In this document: in pieces, positions 45,801-54,154 of the stretch
Layout of the letters: each line of letters begins with the position of its first letter
Numbering within the stretch: position 1 is the stretch's first letter
Assembly: GCA_020436835.1 (NCBI GenBank)
Contig: JAGQWZ010000463.1
Span: 1-63,084 of the forward strand
Direction: 5' to 3'
Length of the DNA: 63,084 nt
Source: Saprospiraceae bacterium
Lineage (GTDB): Bacteria; Bacteroidota; Bacteroidia; Chitinophagales; Saprospiraceae
Notes under the pieces: model-generated
The model's database searches: none
What the model saw: only the letters and a program-made list of their open reading frames with translations
Told to the model about the DNA's origin: nothing
Translations under genes and position numbers: made by a program

Positions 45801-46368
45801 CGTATTTCTGGGCTATGCAATCACCGGAATGTCTATGCCGACAATTATGGTACTCGTTGGAGTTATTGGGTTGGCTGGTATTGTAATTAAAAATGGAATT
45901 CTATTGATAGAATTTACCGATGAGTTGAGAAGCCGTGGGTATAAAACCAGAGAGGCCGCTATCGAAGCCGGAAAAGTCCGGATTATTCCGGTATTGCTTA
46001 CGGCAGTGGCAACTATATTGGGTTTAATTCCCCTTGCTATCGGATTCAATATTAACTTCCTTACTTTATTGACTGATTTTGATCCTCAGATCTGGATTGG
46101 TGGGGACAGCGTCGTTTTTTGGGGGCCGCTGGCGTGGACAATTATCTTCGGATTGATTTTTTCCTTTTTCCTCACCCTGCTTATGATTCCGAGCATGTAC
46201 ATTATGTCCGAGCGACTTCGTCGGCCTATGGAAAAATTTTATGGCACCAGGTTCATTGCTTTGTTAGGTTTCCTGGGTCCCTTCTTTTTCTTATTTGTCG
46301 GACTGATGTATTTCGTGAGATGGATCACGGGCAGGAAAGTCTGGAATGGCACGTATAAAACAATCTAG
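42823..46368 (+). CDS. RND-family proton-driven efflux pump
   Basis: This 1181-residue inner-membrane pump is about 130 residues longer than AcrB because of a cytosolic/membrane insertion near residues 520-600 and an extended C-terminus with an extra membrane segment. Proton-relay Asp residues are present in GLGIIVDDAIVVIENTHRI and the Lys in GIVIKNGILLIEF. Porter-domain motifs include LPKEQFPDIVVPTISVSTVY in part and ENLVTRPIEKEIKGITGV. It completes the TolC-MFP-RND system and probably exports drugs, bile-like compounds or lipids. Confidence 0.94.
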   Translation: MVKKVEKRKEVFKDFKPTSWAVDNRTAMYIVTIIIALFGFYTFTTLPKEQFPDIVVPTISVSTVYVGNSPKDIENLVTRPIEKEIKGITGVKVNKINSISQTDYSIIIVEFDTDVTPEIAKQKVKDAVDKAKPDLPANLTSQPDVIEFSLSDIPIMFVNLSGDYDGLKLKRYAEKLQNRIESLSEVNKADIVGAPEREIQVNVDPVAMEKAKLSFNDIAGAIANENMDISGGLLEVGDMNRALRIKGQLVSSLQIADLVVNTPTGGSLRLRDIAEIKDTIKERESYARLNGQNVITLNIVKRPGENLINCAEKVKSIVDEMMVSELPRDLNVVVTGDQSRQAETSFNELVNTIIIGFFLVLTVLMFFMGITNAFFVALSVPLSVFVAFIFLPAADLIVGSSVTLNFIVLFALLFGLGIIVDDAIVVIENTHRIFNNGKVPILKATKMAAGEVFIPVLAGTATVVAPFFPLLFWKGIVGKFMIYLPTILIFTLLASLIVAFVFNPVFAASFMKPDGKSDKGRFSIFKEWWLWLLVIGGVLGRLSGMKAIGSALLLLALASIINRVILNDIIFKFQSSILPRMMNSYEQLLKWLLKGKRPPWAFFSVFILFFVALFALIIRKPDFPFFPSGQPNFIYVYLKMPIGTRAEETNRVLQQLEEKTYQALASLHPGEPGSIVESIISNVAINANNPMDNNRSVQTNLGRIQVSFVEFAQRPYQPTLPYLDSVRAVVKGIPGTQVTVEQEATGPPTEPPINIEVAGDDFEAITKVAKDLHNYLDVSRVEGVENLNIDVDLNNPEVSILVDKKRAAIEGISTAQVGNAIRTALFGSEVSKLKDGEDEYEIQVRYSEDHRNDLQSLLNMRITFRDFNTGQIKQVPISAVASYDFSSTPGMIKRKDLKRTIQLQSSVTDLTAVPRINQKLAEKIQSFQASYRMPEGVTIIQTGESEQQQETNAFLGKALLIAMGLIFLILVLQFNSLSKPFIVLTEIFFSVIGVFLGYAITGMSMPTIMVLVGVIGLAGIVIKNGILLIEFTDELRSRGYKTREAAIEAGKVRIIPVLLTAVATILGLIPLAIGFNINFLTLLTDFDPQIWIGGDSVVFWGPLAWTIIFGLIFSFFLTLLMIPSMYIMSERLRRPMEKFYGTRFIALLGFLGPFFFLFVGLMYFVRWITGRKVWNGTYKTI

Positions 46369-46636
46369 CAGGATAGATAAATTGCTGACTCGATCTGAAA
46401 AATGCCATGCTTGTTTTCATTAGTCGGGGGAATTCCTGCAGTATAATACCTGCACCATCACCAGGCCGCTGTATTGATGGCCTTCAGTTTCTGCATTATA
46501 TTGGTCATTGTCATTAAATCTCAGAAAATTCCTTGATCAAACGTGAGTGACCTATCGATTTAAAAAGATCTTTTATAGAGTTCTGAGTTATTGGAAATCG
46601 GAATGAAAATATTGAAGTCTTTTAAATCTATAAAAA

Positions 46637-47200
46637 ATGAAAAAGGTAAGCCTGTTGCTTTTTATGGCGATGATCTCATGGTCGATCACCCGTGCACAAA
46701 ATGAGCTTTTTAGCACAAAATTGCGAGAAGAGGGTGTGCCTCCTCAAATTGTACAATCCGTGGCTAAGGACTTTCCCGGCTTGACCATTTCTGAATATGC
46801 CTCCATACCCGTAAGTATTATTGAAGATAACTTATATATCTATTCGGGAGATCCGATGATGAATCCGGATTTTGACACTTATATGGTGACGCTGGAGAGT
46901 AAAAGAGGGCAAATACGAGCAACCTATGACCGTAATGGAAAATTAATTAGCAAAAGTGAGAATTTAATTGATGTACCACTTCCCAAATCAGTAGAGGCCA
47001 CTATCGGTAAAGAATTTCCGGGATGGGTTGTTGCCAGGGATCATTTGCTCTTGACTTCGGTGAAGGGTAATAAGCCAAAAAGTCACTACCGGATTAAATT
47101 GACCAAGGACAACAAGCAACATTACGTGGTCATCGGTGAGGATGGTAAACTCATACACAGGAACGATCCTTTTATGCATCATGACAAAAAGAACCTGTGA
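46637..47200 (+). CDS. Periplasmic PepSY-like protein
   Basis: This 187-residue protein has a signal peptide (ends near SITRAQ). It has two related segments, each a helix followed by strands: VPPQIVQSVAKDFPGLTISEY and LPKSVEATIGKEFPGWVVARD (shortened), which is the PepSY-like pattern common in small exported Bacteroidota proteins. YRIKLTKDNKQHYVVIGEDGKLI closes the second unit. Such domains are thought to bind peptides or metals or to inhibit proteases. It stands alone, with a terminator about 115 bases downstream. Confidence 0.8.
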   Translation: MKKVSLLLFMAMISWSITRAQNELFSTKLREEGVPPQIVQSVAKDFPGLTISEYASIPVSIIEDNLYIYSGDPMMNPDFDTYMVTLESKRGQIRATYDRNGKLISKSENLIDVPLPKSVEATIGKEFPGWVVARDHLLLTSVKGNKPKSHYRIKLTKDNKQHYVVIGEDGKLIHRNDPFMHHDKKNL

Positions 47201-47609
47201 AAAGGCTCAGGATCTTCAGATAAATTGAATGATCTTAACGGGCTAAATTGGGTATTTAGTTTACAGGTCGTCCTTTGAATTTGAAAATTCGTTTTTCGGA
47301 CATAGTAAGGTCAGGGTCAGGGTGCCCTGACCGTTTAATTATATTTTAATATGGTTGCGGAGGTACATCAGGAAATTAGAAATGTAATACTTATTCTAGA
47401 TAGGGTTTTGGATTGATTTCGATTTATCGGTATCTGCGTTTAGGTAGAATCCCTATTTGGTTGGTTTACCCAATATTTCGCAGGGTCATGAGATAGAAAT
47501 CTGATGTTGATTGAGATCAACGGGCACCCATACCATTGTCATTGTTATCTTATTCTTACCTGCTTAATTTGACAATCAGGGAATTTTTCCGGGAAAATAT
47601 AATTGTGCC
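47201..47609. other. Intergenic region, 409 bases
   Basis: No gene seen. It contains the terminator at 47315-47340 and, just before the PHA synthase gene, a near-palindrome TTTTCC-G-GGAAAA at 47585-47597 that could be an operator. Confidence 0.45.
47315..47340 (+). terminator. Hairpin terminator downstream of the PepSY-like gene
   Basis: GGTCAGGG (47315-47322) pairs with CCCTGACC (47325-47332), followed by GTTTAATT and further AT-rich bases. A second GGTCAGGG copy at 47309 permits an alternative register. Confidence 0.55.
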
Positions 47610-49460
47610 ATGATTAAGCAGGAAGATAAACGAAATACCGTTCGACAAAGCGGGAAGGATAGTGCAGGAAAGGCCCTGCAAATAAGTAAAAAGGATGTAT
47701 TTACGGGAGCACGCAGGCCAATGCCTTCTGATACCTTTAATATCTACGACCGGGAACCGGCTGATCGTCTGACCCATGCGTTGTTTGGAAGATTTAGTCC
47801 GGGAATTTCGCACATTTCAATTCTGATTGCTTTTTTTGACTGGGCATTGCACCTTTCAGTTCATCCAAATAAGCTTAGGAAACTGAATGGCATTGGACAT
47901 AGAAATCTTCAAATGTTGTCTGCCTACATACTCCAAAATTTATTAGGACAAAAGCCGGAGCAAATGGTTGATATGAAAGAGCAGGACCATCGTTTTCTGG
48001 GAGACCTATGGGATAAATGGCCTTTTAATGTTTATCAACAGGGATTTCTCTTAAATGAGGACTGGTGGGACAAGGCTACCAGATATATACCAGGAGTTTC
48101 CCGTCATCACCGGGATGTGGTCAATTTTACAACGCGGCAGATCATTGATATTTTTTCCCCATCGATCATTCCTTTTATGAATCCTTATGTCTGTAACAAG
48201 ACAATGGAAACCGGAGGGATGAATTTTGCAGAGGGAGCCGCTAACTTTCTGGATGACTACCTTCGGTGGCTTAGTGGCAAACCTCCGGAGGGAAGTGAAA
48301 ATTTTATTCCCGGAAAGCAGGTCGCTATAACTCCTGGAAAAGTGGTTTTTCGTAACCGGCTAATTGAATTGATCCAATACCAACCACAGACGGATAATGT
48401 ATATGCCGAGCCAGTCATGATCGTTCCTGCGTGGATCATGAAATATTATATTCTGGACTTGTCTCCAAATAATTCCCTCGTAAAATACCTGGTTGAAAAA
48501 GGGCACACCGTCTTTATGATTTCGTGGAAGAATCCCGACAAACAGGACCGGGATCTTTCTTTTGAAGACTATTTAAACCTCGGAGTGCTGACTGCAATTA
48601 AAGTTATCGGACAGATTGTACCCGGTCAACAAATTCATGCAGCTGGCTATTGTCTGGGTGGTACTTTGCTTTACATTGCGGCTGCTTATTTAGCAAAGCT
48701 TCAGGATGATTCTCTCAAAACGATAACGACTTTTGCTGCGCAGGTTGACTTTGAAGAGGCAGGTGAATTACTGCTTTTTATTGATGAAAGTCAATTGGAC
48801 TATATTGAAGATCGTATGTGGGAGCAGGGTTTTTTGGATGGATATCAGATGGCAGGAGCCTTCTACTTATTGCGATCAAATGATTTGATCTGGTCACGTG
48901 TTATTCATGACTATCATATGGGTGAGCGAAGGTCTTTGAATGACCTGATGGCGTGGAATGCAGACACAACCAGGTTACCCTTTAAAATGCATTCGGAATA
49001 CCTGCGGAGATTATTTCTCAATAATGAATTGTCGGAGGGTAGATATTCTGTTAATCAAGAAATAATTGCACTTACAGACATTCGGGTTCCTATATTTTCG
49101 GTTGGTACCGTCAAGGATCATGTCGCACCCTGGGAGTCCGTATACAAGATTCACCTTTATTCTGATACAGATGTTTCTTTTGTATTGACGACTGGTGGAC
49201 ACAACGCCGGAATTGTAAGTGAAATCGGTCATCCTGGCCGCAGGTATAAGTTCAGAACATCCGGCAAACTGGATTCATATCTAGATCCGGGTAAATGGCA
49301 GGAAATCACTCCTTATAAGGAGGGTTCTTGGTGGCCCCAATGGGAAAGCTGGCTAGCAATTCACTCAAGCGAAAAAGTGAAACATCCCGAAATGGGGTCT
49401 CCAACTAATAATCCAAGAGTTCTTTACAGTGCACCTGGTGAGTATGTAATGATACGGTGA
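47610..49460 (+). CDS. phaC: Class I-like polyhydroxyalkanoate synthase
   Basis: This 616-residue cytoplasmic enzyme has an N-terminal PhaC domain (about 75-240; FLLNEDWWDKATRYIPGV) and an alpha/beta-hydrolase catalytic part. The lipase-like box is AAGYCLGGTLLYI with nucleophile Cys348, the catalytic Asp is in GTVKDHVAPWESVY and the His in TTGGHNAGIVSEIGHPG. MISWKNPDKQDRDLSFEDYL is also typical. It polymerises hydroxyacyl-CoA into storage polyester. No phaA, phaB, phasin or depolymerase gene is adjacent, so substrate supply is encoded elsewhere. Confidence 0.92.
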   Translation: MIKQEDKRNTVRQSGKDSAGKALQISKKDVFTGARRPMPSDTFNIYDREPADRLTHALFGRFSPGISHISILIAFFDWALHLSVHPNKLRKLNGIGHRNLQMLSAYILQNLLGQKPEQMVDMKEQDHRFLGDLWDKWPFNVYQQGFLLNEDWWDKATRYIPGVSRHHRDVVNFTTRQIIDIFSPSIIPFMNPYVCNKTMETGGMNFAEGAANFLDDYLRWLSGKPPEGSENFIPGKQVAITPGKVVFRNRLIELIQYQPQTDNVYAEPVMIVPAWIMKYYILDLSPNNSLVKYLVEKGHTVFMISWKNPDKQDRDLSFEDYLNLGVLTAIKVIGQIVPGQQIHAAGYCLGGTLLYIAAAYLAKLQDDSLKTITTFAAQVDFEEAGELLLFIDESQLDYIEDRMWEQGFLDGYQMAGAFYLLRSNDLIWSRVIHDYHMGERRSLNDLMAWNADTTRLPFKMHSEYLRRLFLNNELSEGRYSVNQEIIALTDIRVPIFSVGTVKDHVAPWESVYKIHLYSDTDVSFVLTTGGHNAGIVSEIGHPGRRYKFRTSGKLDSYLDPGKWQEITPYKEGSWWPQWESWLAIHSSEKVKHPEMGSPTNNPRVLYSAPGEYVMIR

Positions 49461-49726
49461 AAATGCACAGTTGCCGGGATCAAGCCGGTTTACTTCTATT
49501 TGCATATTCTATCCGGTGGTTTTTGAAAGCGATAAGATCAGCCACCTGAGACTGCTAATGACCCTACTCAAGTCATTCATTTTCAGAGAGCCTCTGCCAT
49601 ATAGGATAAGCGCTTTTATCACAATTTAATTCTGGCGAAATCACCTTGAAAAAATGGAAAACTGCTAAAGGATTATTATCATTGTATTTATGCCATCTGC
49701 CGGATTTGATAATTTACAATCACTTT

Positions 49727-50719
49727 ATGACATACATTCTCCGTTTATTTACCCTGCTCGTTGTTTTCCCTTTACTAAATTTCCAGTGTCAGAATCCCGC
49801 TGGTGGCGGCTCCAATGAATACCCACAGCGGCCAATCAGCTTTCTTGTTCCATGGGCAGCAGGCGGTATGACCGACCTGAGTTCCCGGGCATTGTCTGCG
49901 GTTCTGCAAAAACATATCGGGCAGCCGGTAAATGTGATTAACCGGACCGGAGGTGGCGGAGTGATCGGGCATCTTGCGTTGAGTCAGGCCCGGCCCGATG
50001 GTTACACGATAGGTGCAGTAACGGTAGAAATTACCATGATGCACAATATGGGACTCACCGATCTTACTTATCAGGATTTCACTCCTCTCAGTTTGATTAT
50101 TGATAATGCTGCATCCATTACGGTTCGGTCTGATGCACCCTATGAAAATTTACAGGATCTGCTGGATGCGATCAAGGCAAACCCGGGAAACTTAAAAGCA
50201 TCCGGAACAGCCCGGGGAGCGATTTGGGATTTGGCCCGGATCGGATTTCTTAATGCTGCCGGTTTGCAGGACTCAGATATGCCCTGGGTGCCAAGTCAGG
50301 GAGCAGCACCGGCCTTACAAGAGTTGATCGCTGGAGGTGTAGATGTCGTCACGGCATCCATGTCGGAAGTTGATGCTTTGCGACAGGCTGGTGAGGTAAA
50401 GACACTGGCGGTCATGGCCGATGAGCGGTTGGCTAAATTTCCGGAAGTGCCTACGCTGATGGAACTGGGGATTGAATGGCAGTCCAGTGGATGGGTTTCC
50501 GTTTGTGCACCCAAAGATCTACCGGAGGAAGTTAGAGACCGGTTGGAATTTGCTATCAAAACAACCATGGAGGATCCGGAGTTTGTTGATGCATTGACAA
50601 CGGCCGGGTCCAATATTCATTATTTGCCCGGCAAAGCATTGGAAGACTTTATGCAACAACAGGATGAAAAAAATAGTCAGGCCATGGAGATGGCTGGATT
50701 AAAGCAAAATGTTGAATGA
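49727..50719 (+). CDS. tctC: Tripartite tricarboxylate transporter substrate-binding protein (TctC/Bug)
   Basis: The protein has 330 residues from the ATG at 49727, giving a hydrophobic signal (about 18 residues) ending before a Cys, so it is either secreted or a lipoprotein. The Bug-family body shows YPQRPISFLVPWAAGGMTDLSSRAL in part, VNVINRTGGGGVIGHLAL, ARPDGYTIGAVT, PWVPSQGAAPALQELIAGGVD and KTLAVMADERLAKFPEVPTL. It captures an organic acid for the TctA/TctB membrane pair that follows with 4-base overlaps. Next to an apionate gene set, an acid sugar is a plausible ligand, which is inference. Confidence 0.9.
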   Translation: MTYILRLFTLLVVFPLLNFQCQNPAGGGSNEYPQRPISFLVPWAAGGMTDLSSRALSAVLQKHIGQPVNVINRTGGGGVIGHLALSQARPDGYTIGAVTVEITMMHNMGLTDLTYQDFTPLSLIIDNAASITVRSDAPYENLQDLLDAIKANPGNLKASGTARGAIWDLARIGFLNAAGLQDSDMPWVPSQGAAPALQELIAGGVDVVTASMSEVDALRQAGEVKTLAVMADERLAKFPEVPTLMELGIEWQSSGWVSVCAPKDLPEEVRDRLEFAIKTTMEDPEFVDALTTAGSNIHYLPGKALEDFMQQQDEKNSQAMEMAGLKQNVE

Positions 50720-51141
50720 AGAACCGGTCAGATTTAGTTTTTAGTTTGGTCGTTCTTCTTACGGGACTTCTGGTATTTATTAAAGCCCGGCATTTTCCCG
50801 AATTGCCGGAAGGTCATCCGGGACCTGGACTTTTTCCTTCTTTTATAGGAGCTGGTCTTTTGGTTTGCGGTCTGCTACTTTTAGTAAATTCATTGCGTTT
50901 TCAATCTATCCGCGGATCGGGTTTTAGTGGTCAATGGATTTATATTTTTCTTATCCTGATGATCATGGTGATCTTTCCATTTGGCTATAATTTCCTGGGA
51001 TTTTTTATCACCATCGCCTTGGCGATATTTCTTACCGGTCTATTGATGCGGTTAGGAATTCTTAGTGCATTGATAACTGCGGGTCTTACTACCGGGGCAA
51101 TTTATTTGATTTTTAATCAGATTCTTCATGTTCCCTTATGA
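50716..51141 (+). CDS. tctB: TctB small membrane subunit
   Basis: This 141-residue protein has four predicted membrane segments (about 8-23, 38-58, 75-95 and 100-135), matching the small subunit of tripartite tricarboxylate transporters. EGHPGPGLFPSFIGAGLLVCGLLLL in part is the usual first signature. Its start overlaps the tctC stop (ATGA), and its own stop overlaps the tctA start in the same way, so the three are translationally coupled. Confidence 0.9.
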   Translation: MKNRSDLVFSLVVLLTGLLVFIKARHFPELPEGHPGPGLFPSFIGAGLLVCGLLLLVNSLRFQSIRGSGFSGQWIYIFLILMIMVIFPFGYNFLGFFITIALAIFLTGLLMRLGILSALITAGLTTGAIYLIFNQILHVPL

Positions 51142-52610
51142 ATGAGATTTTTAGTTTGCAGGGTATCATGGCCCTGCTCCTGGGAGGATTATATGGGGCC
51201 ATTTTTGGAGCGATTCCCGGTCTGACCGCTACGTTGGCTATAGCTTTATTTATTCCGATTGCCTTTTTCCTGGATCCCTCCATTGCCCTGCCGGCTATTA
51301 TCGCAATTTCTTCTGTCGCTATTTTTGCCGGTGATGTAGGTAGCACAGTGGCCAGGATTCCTGGTACACCTGCCAGTGCTGCTTATTTTGAAAAATTATT
51401 TGGCCTTTCCCGACGGGAGGGTCCGCTTTATTCGCTGGGCCTAAGTGCTATGGGATCAGCCGTCGGAGGAATTATCGGCGCGCTGTTATTAATGCTTACG
51501 GCATCTTTAATTGTTTCTTTCGCCCGGCAATTTAGCTCCTTCGAATATTTTTGGATTGCCGTCCTGGGACTCACGGCCGGAATATTTGCCTCGGGTGGCT
51601 CTTCGCTTAAGTCATTGACCTCGCTTTTATTAGGGGTCCTGTTTTCAACGGTAGGGGTTGACCCTACCCTCGGTTATCCACGCTTTGATTTTGGAAGTAC
51701 CCAGCTCATGGGAGGACTAAATTACATCGTGGCAATGATCGGCTTATTTGGATTTTCCGAGGTGCTCAATCATCTGTTCAAACCGGGGCAGAGCTATGAC
51801 GCGGTTTTTTCAACTGACCCATCCACCCGGCGTTTTTATTTGCGACCATTATTGTTGATCCTAAAAAAGAAGTGGTTAGTGCTCCGCTCTTCCCTGGTCG
51901 GTGTTTTGGTTGGGTTTCTGCCCGGAGCCGGGGCTGATATTGGAAGCTGGGTTTCCACCAGTCTGGAGAAAATGCGTCAGAAGGGAAAAGAAGGGGATGA
52001 AGAAGATGATGAGATTATACTGGCTGGAACCAGCTCAAACAATGCAGCGGTAGCCAGTGCCTGGATACCTGCACTTTCCCTGGGCTTGCCTGGAGATACC
52101 GTGACAGCCATTGTACTCGGCGTTTTTATGATGAAGGGCATCAGTCCGGGGCCACTACTATTTGACCAGCAACCCGGTCTGATCACAGCCTTATATCTTA
52201 CGTTTATCATTTCCAATCTATTCTTGCTCCCATTTTATGGATACCTCAGTGCGCTGATGGCCAAGAAGTTGATCAAGACTCCAATGCCACTGTTGTTGAC
52301 CGTGGTGACGGCACTCTGTATTGTCGGTGCCTACGCCATCAACAATGAAATTCGGGATGTCTGGATCATGGCTGGAATGGGCCTGCTTGCCTTTCTCTTA
52401 CAACGGGGAGGATTTCCATTGGCTCAGGTTGTACTCGGTATGGTATTGGGTCCCATTCTTGAACAAAATTTTATGGTCAGCGCGATTAAATCCAAATGGG
52501 ATCTTCTCAGCTTTTTCGACCGGCCCATAGCACTGTTTCTGATGCTAAGCACGCTGCTGATTGTTTTTGTGGGTATCAGGTATGGAAAAAAGATAGGAGT
52601 TCCCGATTAA
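51138..52610 (+). CDS. tctA: TctA large membrane subunit
   Basis: This 490-residue transporter has about 11-12 membrane segments and TctA signatures: GAIFGAIPGLTATLAIALF near residue 20, VARIPGTPASAA near 70, LPGAGADIGSWVS near 260 and SSNNAAVASAWIPALSLGLPGD in part near 300, the repeated Gly-Pro re-entrant loops. It carries organic acids into the cytoplasm with an ion gradient. This transporter class is typical of Proteobacteria and much less usual in Bacteroidota. Confidence 0.93.
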   Translation: MNEIFSLQGIMALLLGGLYGAIFGAIPGLTATLAIALFIPIAFFLDPSIALPAIIAISSVAIFAGDVGSTVARIPGTPASAAYFEKLFGLSRREGPLYSLGLSAMGSAVGGIIGALLLMLTASLIVSFARQFSSFEYFWIAVLGLTAGIFASGGSSLKSLTSLLLGVLFSTVGVDPTLGYPRFDFGSTQLMGGLNYIVAMIGLFGFSEVLNHLFKPGQSYDAVFSTDPSTRRFYLRPLLLILKKKWLVLRSSLVGVLVGFLPGAGADIGSWVSTSLEKMRQKGKEGDEEDDEIILAGTSSNNAAVASAWIPALSLGLPGDTVTAIVLGVFMMKGISPGPLLFDQQPGLITALYLTFIISNLFLLPFYGYLSALMAKKLIKTPMPLLLTVVTALCIVGAYAINNEIRDVWIMAGMGLLAFLLQRGGFPLAQVVLGMVLGPILEQNFMVSAIKSKWDLLSFFDRPIALFLMLSTLLIVFVGIRYGKKIGVPD

Positions 52611-52695
52611 AAAATGCTTTCGGCATCAGTTATTCAACAAGTATATATGACCTGAATCATTCCTGCGGTGACCGGTTATTTCTATTTTACATCCC

Positions 52696-53889
52696 GTGAA
52701 AGGAGTAAGATTTTATCATTTGTTGGGGCGTGGACTGCTTTTATTCTCACTGTGGTCAAACTATGCCTGTGTCAATGAGGAGTTGGACAGGGAGGATAAA
52801 GTCACTCCATTTGTCCGGGTTCGTTTTACCGCATTACCGGAAAACGTGATTGCTCCGCCAGATAATCTTCCCACTGCAGAGAAGATTGAACTGGGACGGT
52901 TGTTGTTTTACGATCCAATACTATCCGGCGACAGGGATGTGGCCTGTGCCAGTTGCCATCACCCATCCAGTGGATATGCAGAAACACTGGAGCTTTCTAT
53001 TGGTGTAAATGGTCAGGGCTTTGGCAGCAGGCGCGCTTTTAAAACCCCCAATGCGATCCCATTTACCAAACGGAATGCACAAAGTGTACTAAATACGGCA
53101 TTTAACGGGGTCGATATTTTCGGCGATTACGATCCTCAGGAAGCGCCGATGTTTTGGGACTTACGGGTCCAAAGCCTGGAAAACCAGGTGCTTGAGCCGA
53201 TCAAAGCAATGGAGGAAATGAGGGGATTGAATTATTCAGAAGAAGAGATCTATCCGGAGATTATTTCACGCATCAAAGCCATCCCGGAGTACCGGAAATA
53301 TTTTGAACGTGTTTTTCCGGACACCGAGCCCATCACCATGGAAAATATTTCCCGGGCAATTGCAGCGTTCGAACGGACTTTGGTAGCGAATAACTCCCGC
53401 TTTGATTTATATATGCGTGGCGACAAGTCCGCACTATCGGAGTCTGAAATAGAGGGGTTTGAAATCTTCAAAAGAGTGGGCTGTGCGAATTGCCATAACG
53501 GACCGATGTTTTCCGATTTTAAAACCCATGTAATCAGTGTGCCTCCCACGGAAAAACTTAACGAACCGGATAGCGGCTTTCAATCCTCTTTTGCCTTCCG
53601 CACACCGACACTACGTAATTTAAGATTTACTTTTCCCTTTATGCATAACGGTAAATTAACCTCCTTGAAGGAAATCCTCGAATTTTACGAAGATATCGCC
53701 GGAGGAAAAACCCGGAATAGCCATGTTTTAAAAAGTCAGTTGGATCCCTTTATTCAAGAGTTAAAACTCGAGGTAAAAGATATGGGCCCAATCATTAATT
53801 TTTTACTGGCATTAAATGACGAGGACTTCGATAAAGAAATTCCGGAATCCGTACCAAGTGGTCTTCCGGTGGGAGGTAGTATCCGGTGA
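52696..53889 (+). CDS. Di-haem cytochrome c peroxidase (MauG/CCP family)
   Basis: This 397-residue exported protein has an N-terminal signal (about 25 residues before CVNEE, GTG start) and two CxxCH haem motifs: CASCHHP near residue 90 and CANCHNG near 264. Other family features are LGRLLFYDPILSGDRDVAC, SRAIAAFERTLVANNSRFD, FRTPTLRNL and FMHNGKLTSLKEILEFYED. It reduces hydrogen peroxide or oxidises a partner in the periplasm. It lies 85 bases after tctA and 265 bases before the RuBisCO-like gene, same strand. A role in the apiose pathway is not evident. Confidence 0.92.
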   Translation: MKGVRFYHLLGRGLLLFSLWSNYACVNEELDREDKVTPFVRVRFTALPENVIAPPDNLPTAEKIELGRLLFYDPILSGDRDVACASCHHPSSGYAETLELSIGVNGQGFGSRRAFKTPNAIPFTKRNAQSVLNTAFNGVDIFGDYDPQEAPMFWDLRVQSLENQVLEPIKAMEEMRGLNYSEEEIYPEIISRIKAIPEYRKYFERVFPDTEPITMENISRAIAAFERTLVANNSRFDLYMRGDKSALSESEIEGFEIFKRVGCANCHNGPMFSDFKTHVISVPPTEKLNEPDSGFQSSFAFRTPTLRNLRFTFPFMHNGKLTSLKEILEFYEDIAGGKTRNSHVLKSQLDPFIQELKLEVKDMGPIINFLLALNDEDFDKEIPESVPSGLPVGGSIR

Positions 53890-54154
53890 ATTAATATTTT
53901 CGACCCCGCATGTAAATACCGTTTTTTCGGGAGGTTATCGCCTGATTTTCGACATAGCCAGGGGGTTCTTTCCGGGGTGCCTGTATGCCTCTCAAAATGG
54001 AGACAATCCTGCTTGACTGGCCGGAAACGATGATTGTGAAGGCATCTTTGTTTGAAAATGTTGTGCGAAGTCCACAGTGAAATATTTTTATCTCCCAATC
54101 ATTAATCTGAGGATAAATCTTAAGTTTAAGTGTTTAAGGAAATCTATATACTGC

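Noticed and set aside
53754..54098. Minus-strand frame of 114 codons spanning the peroxidase 3' end
   Set aside because: Mostly antisense to the peroxidase, no domain or signal sequence.
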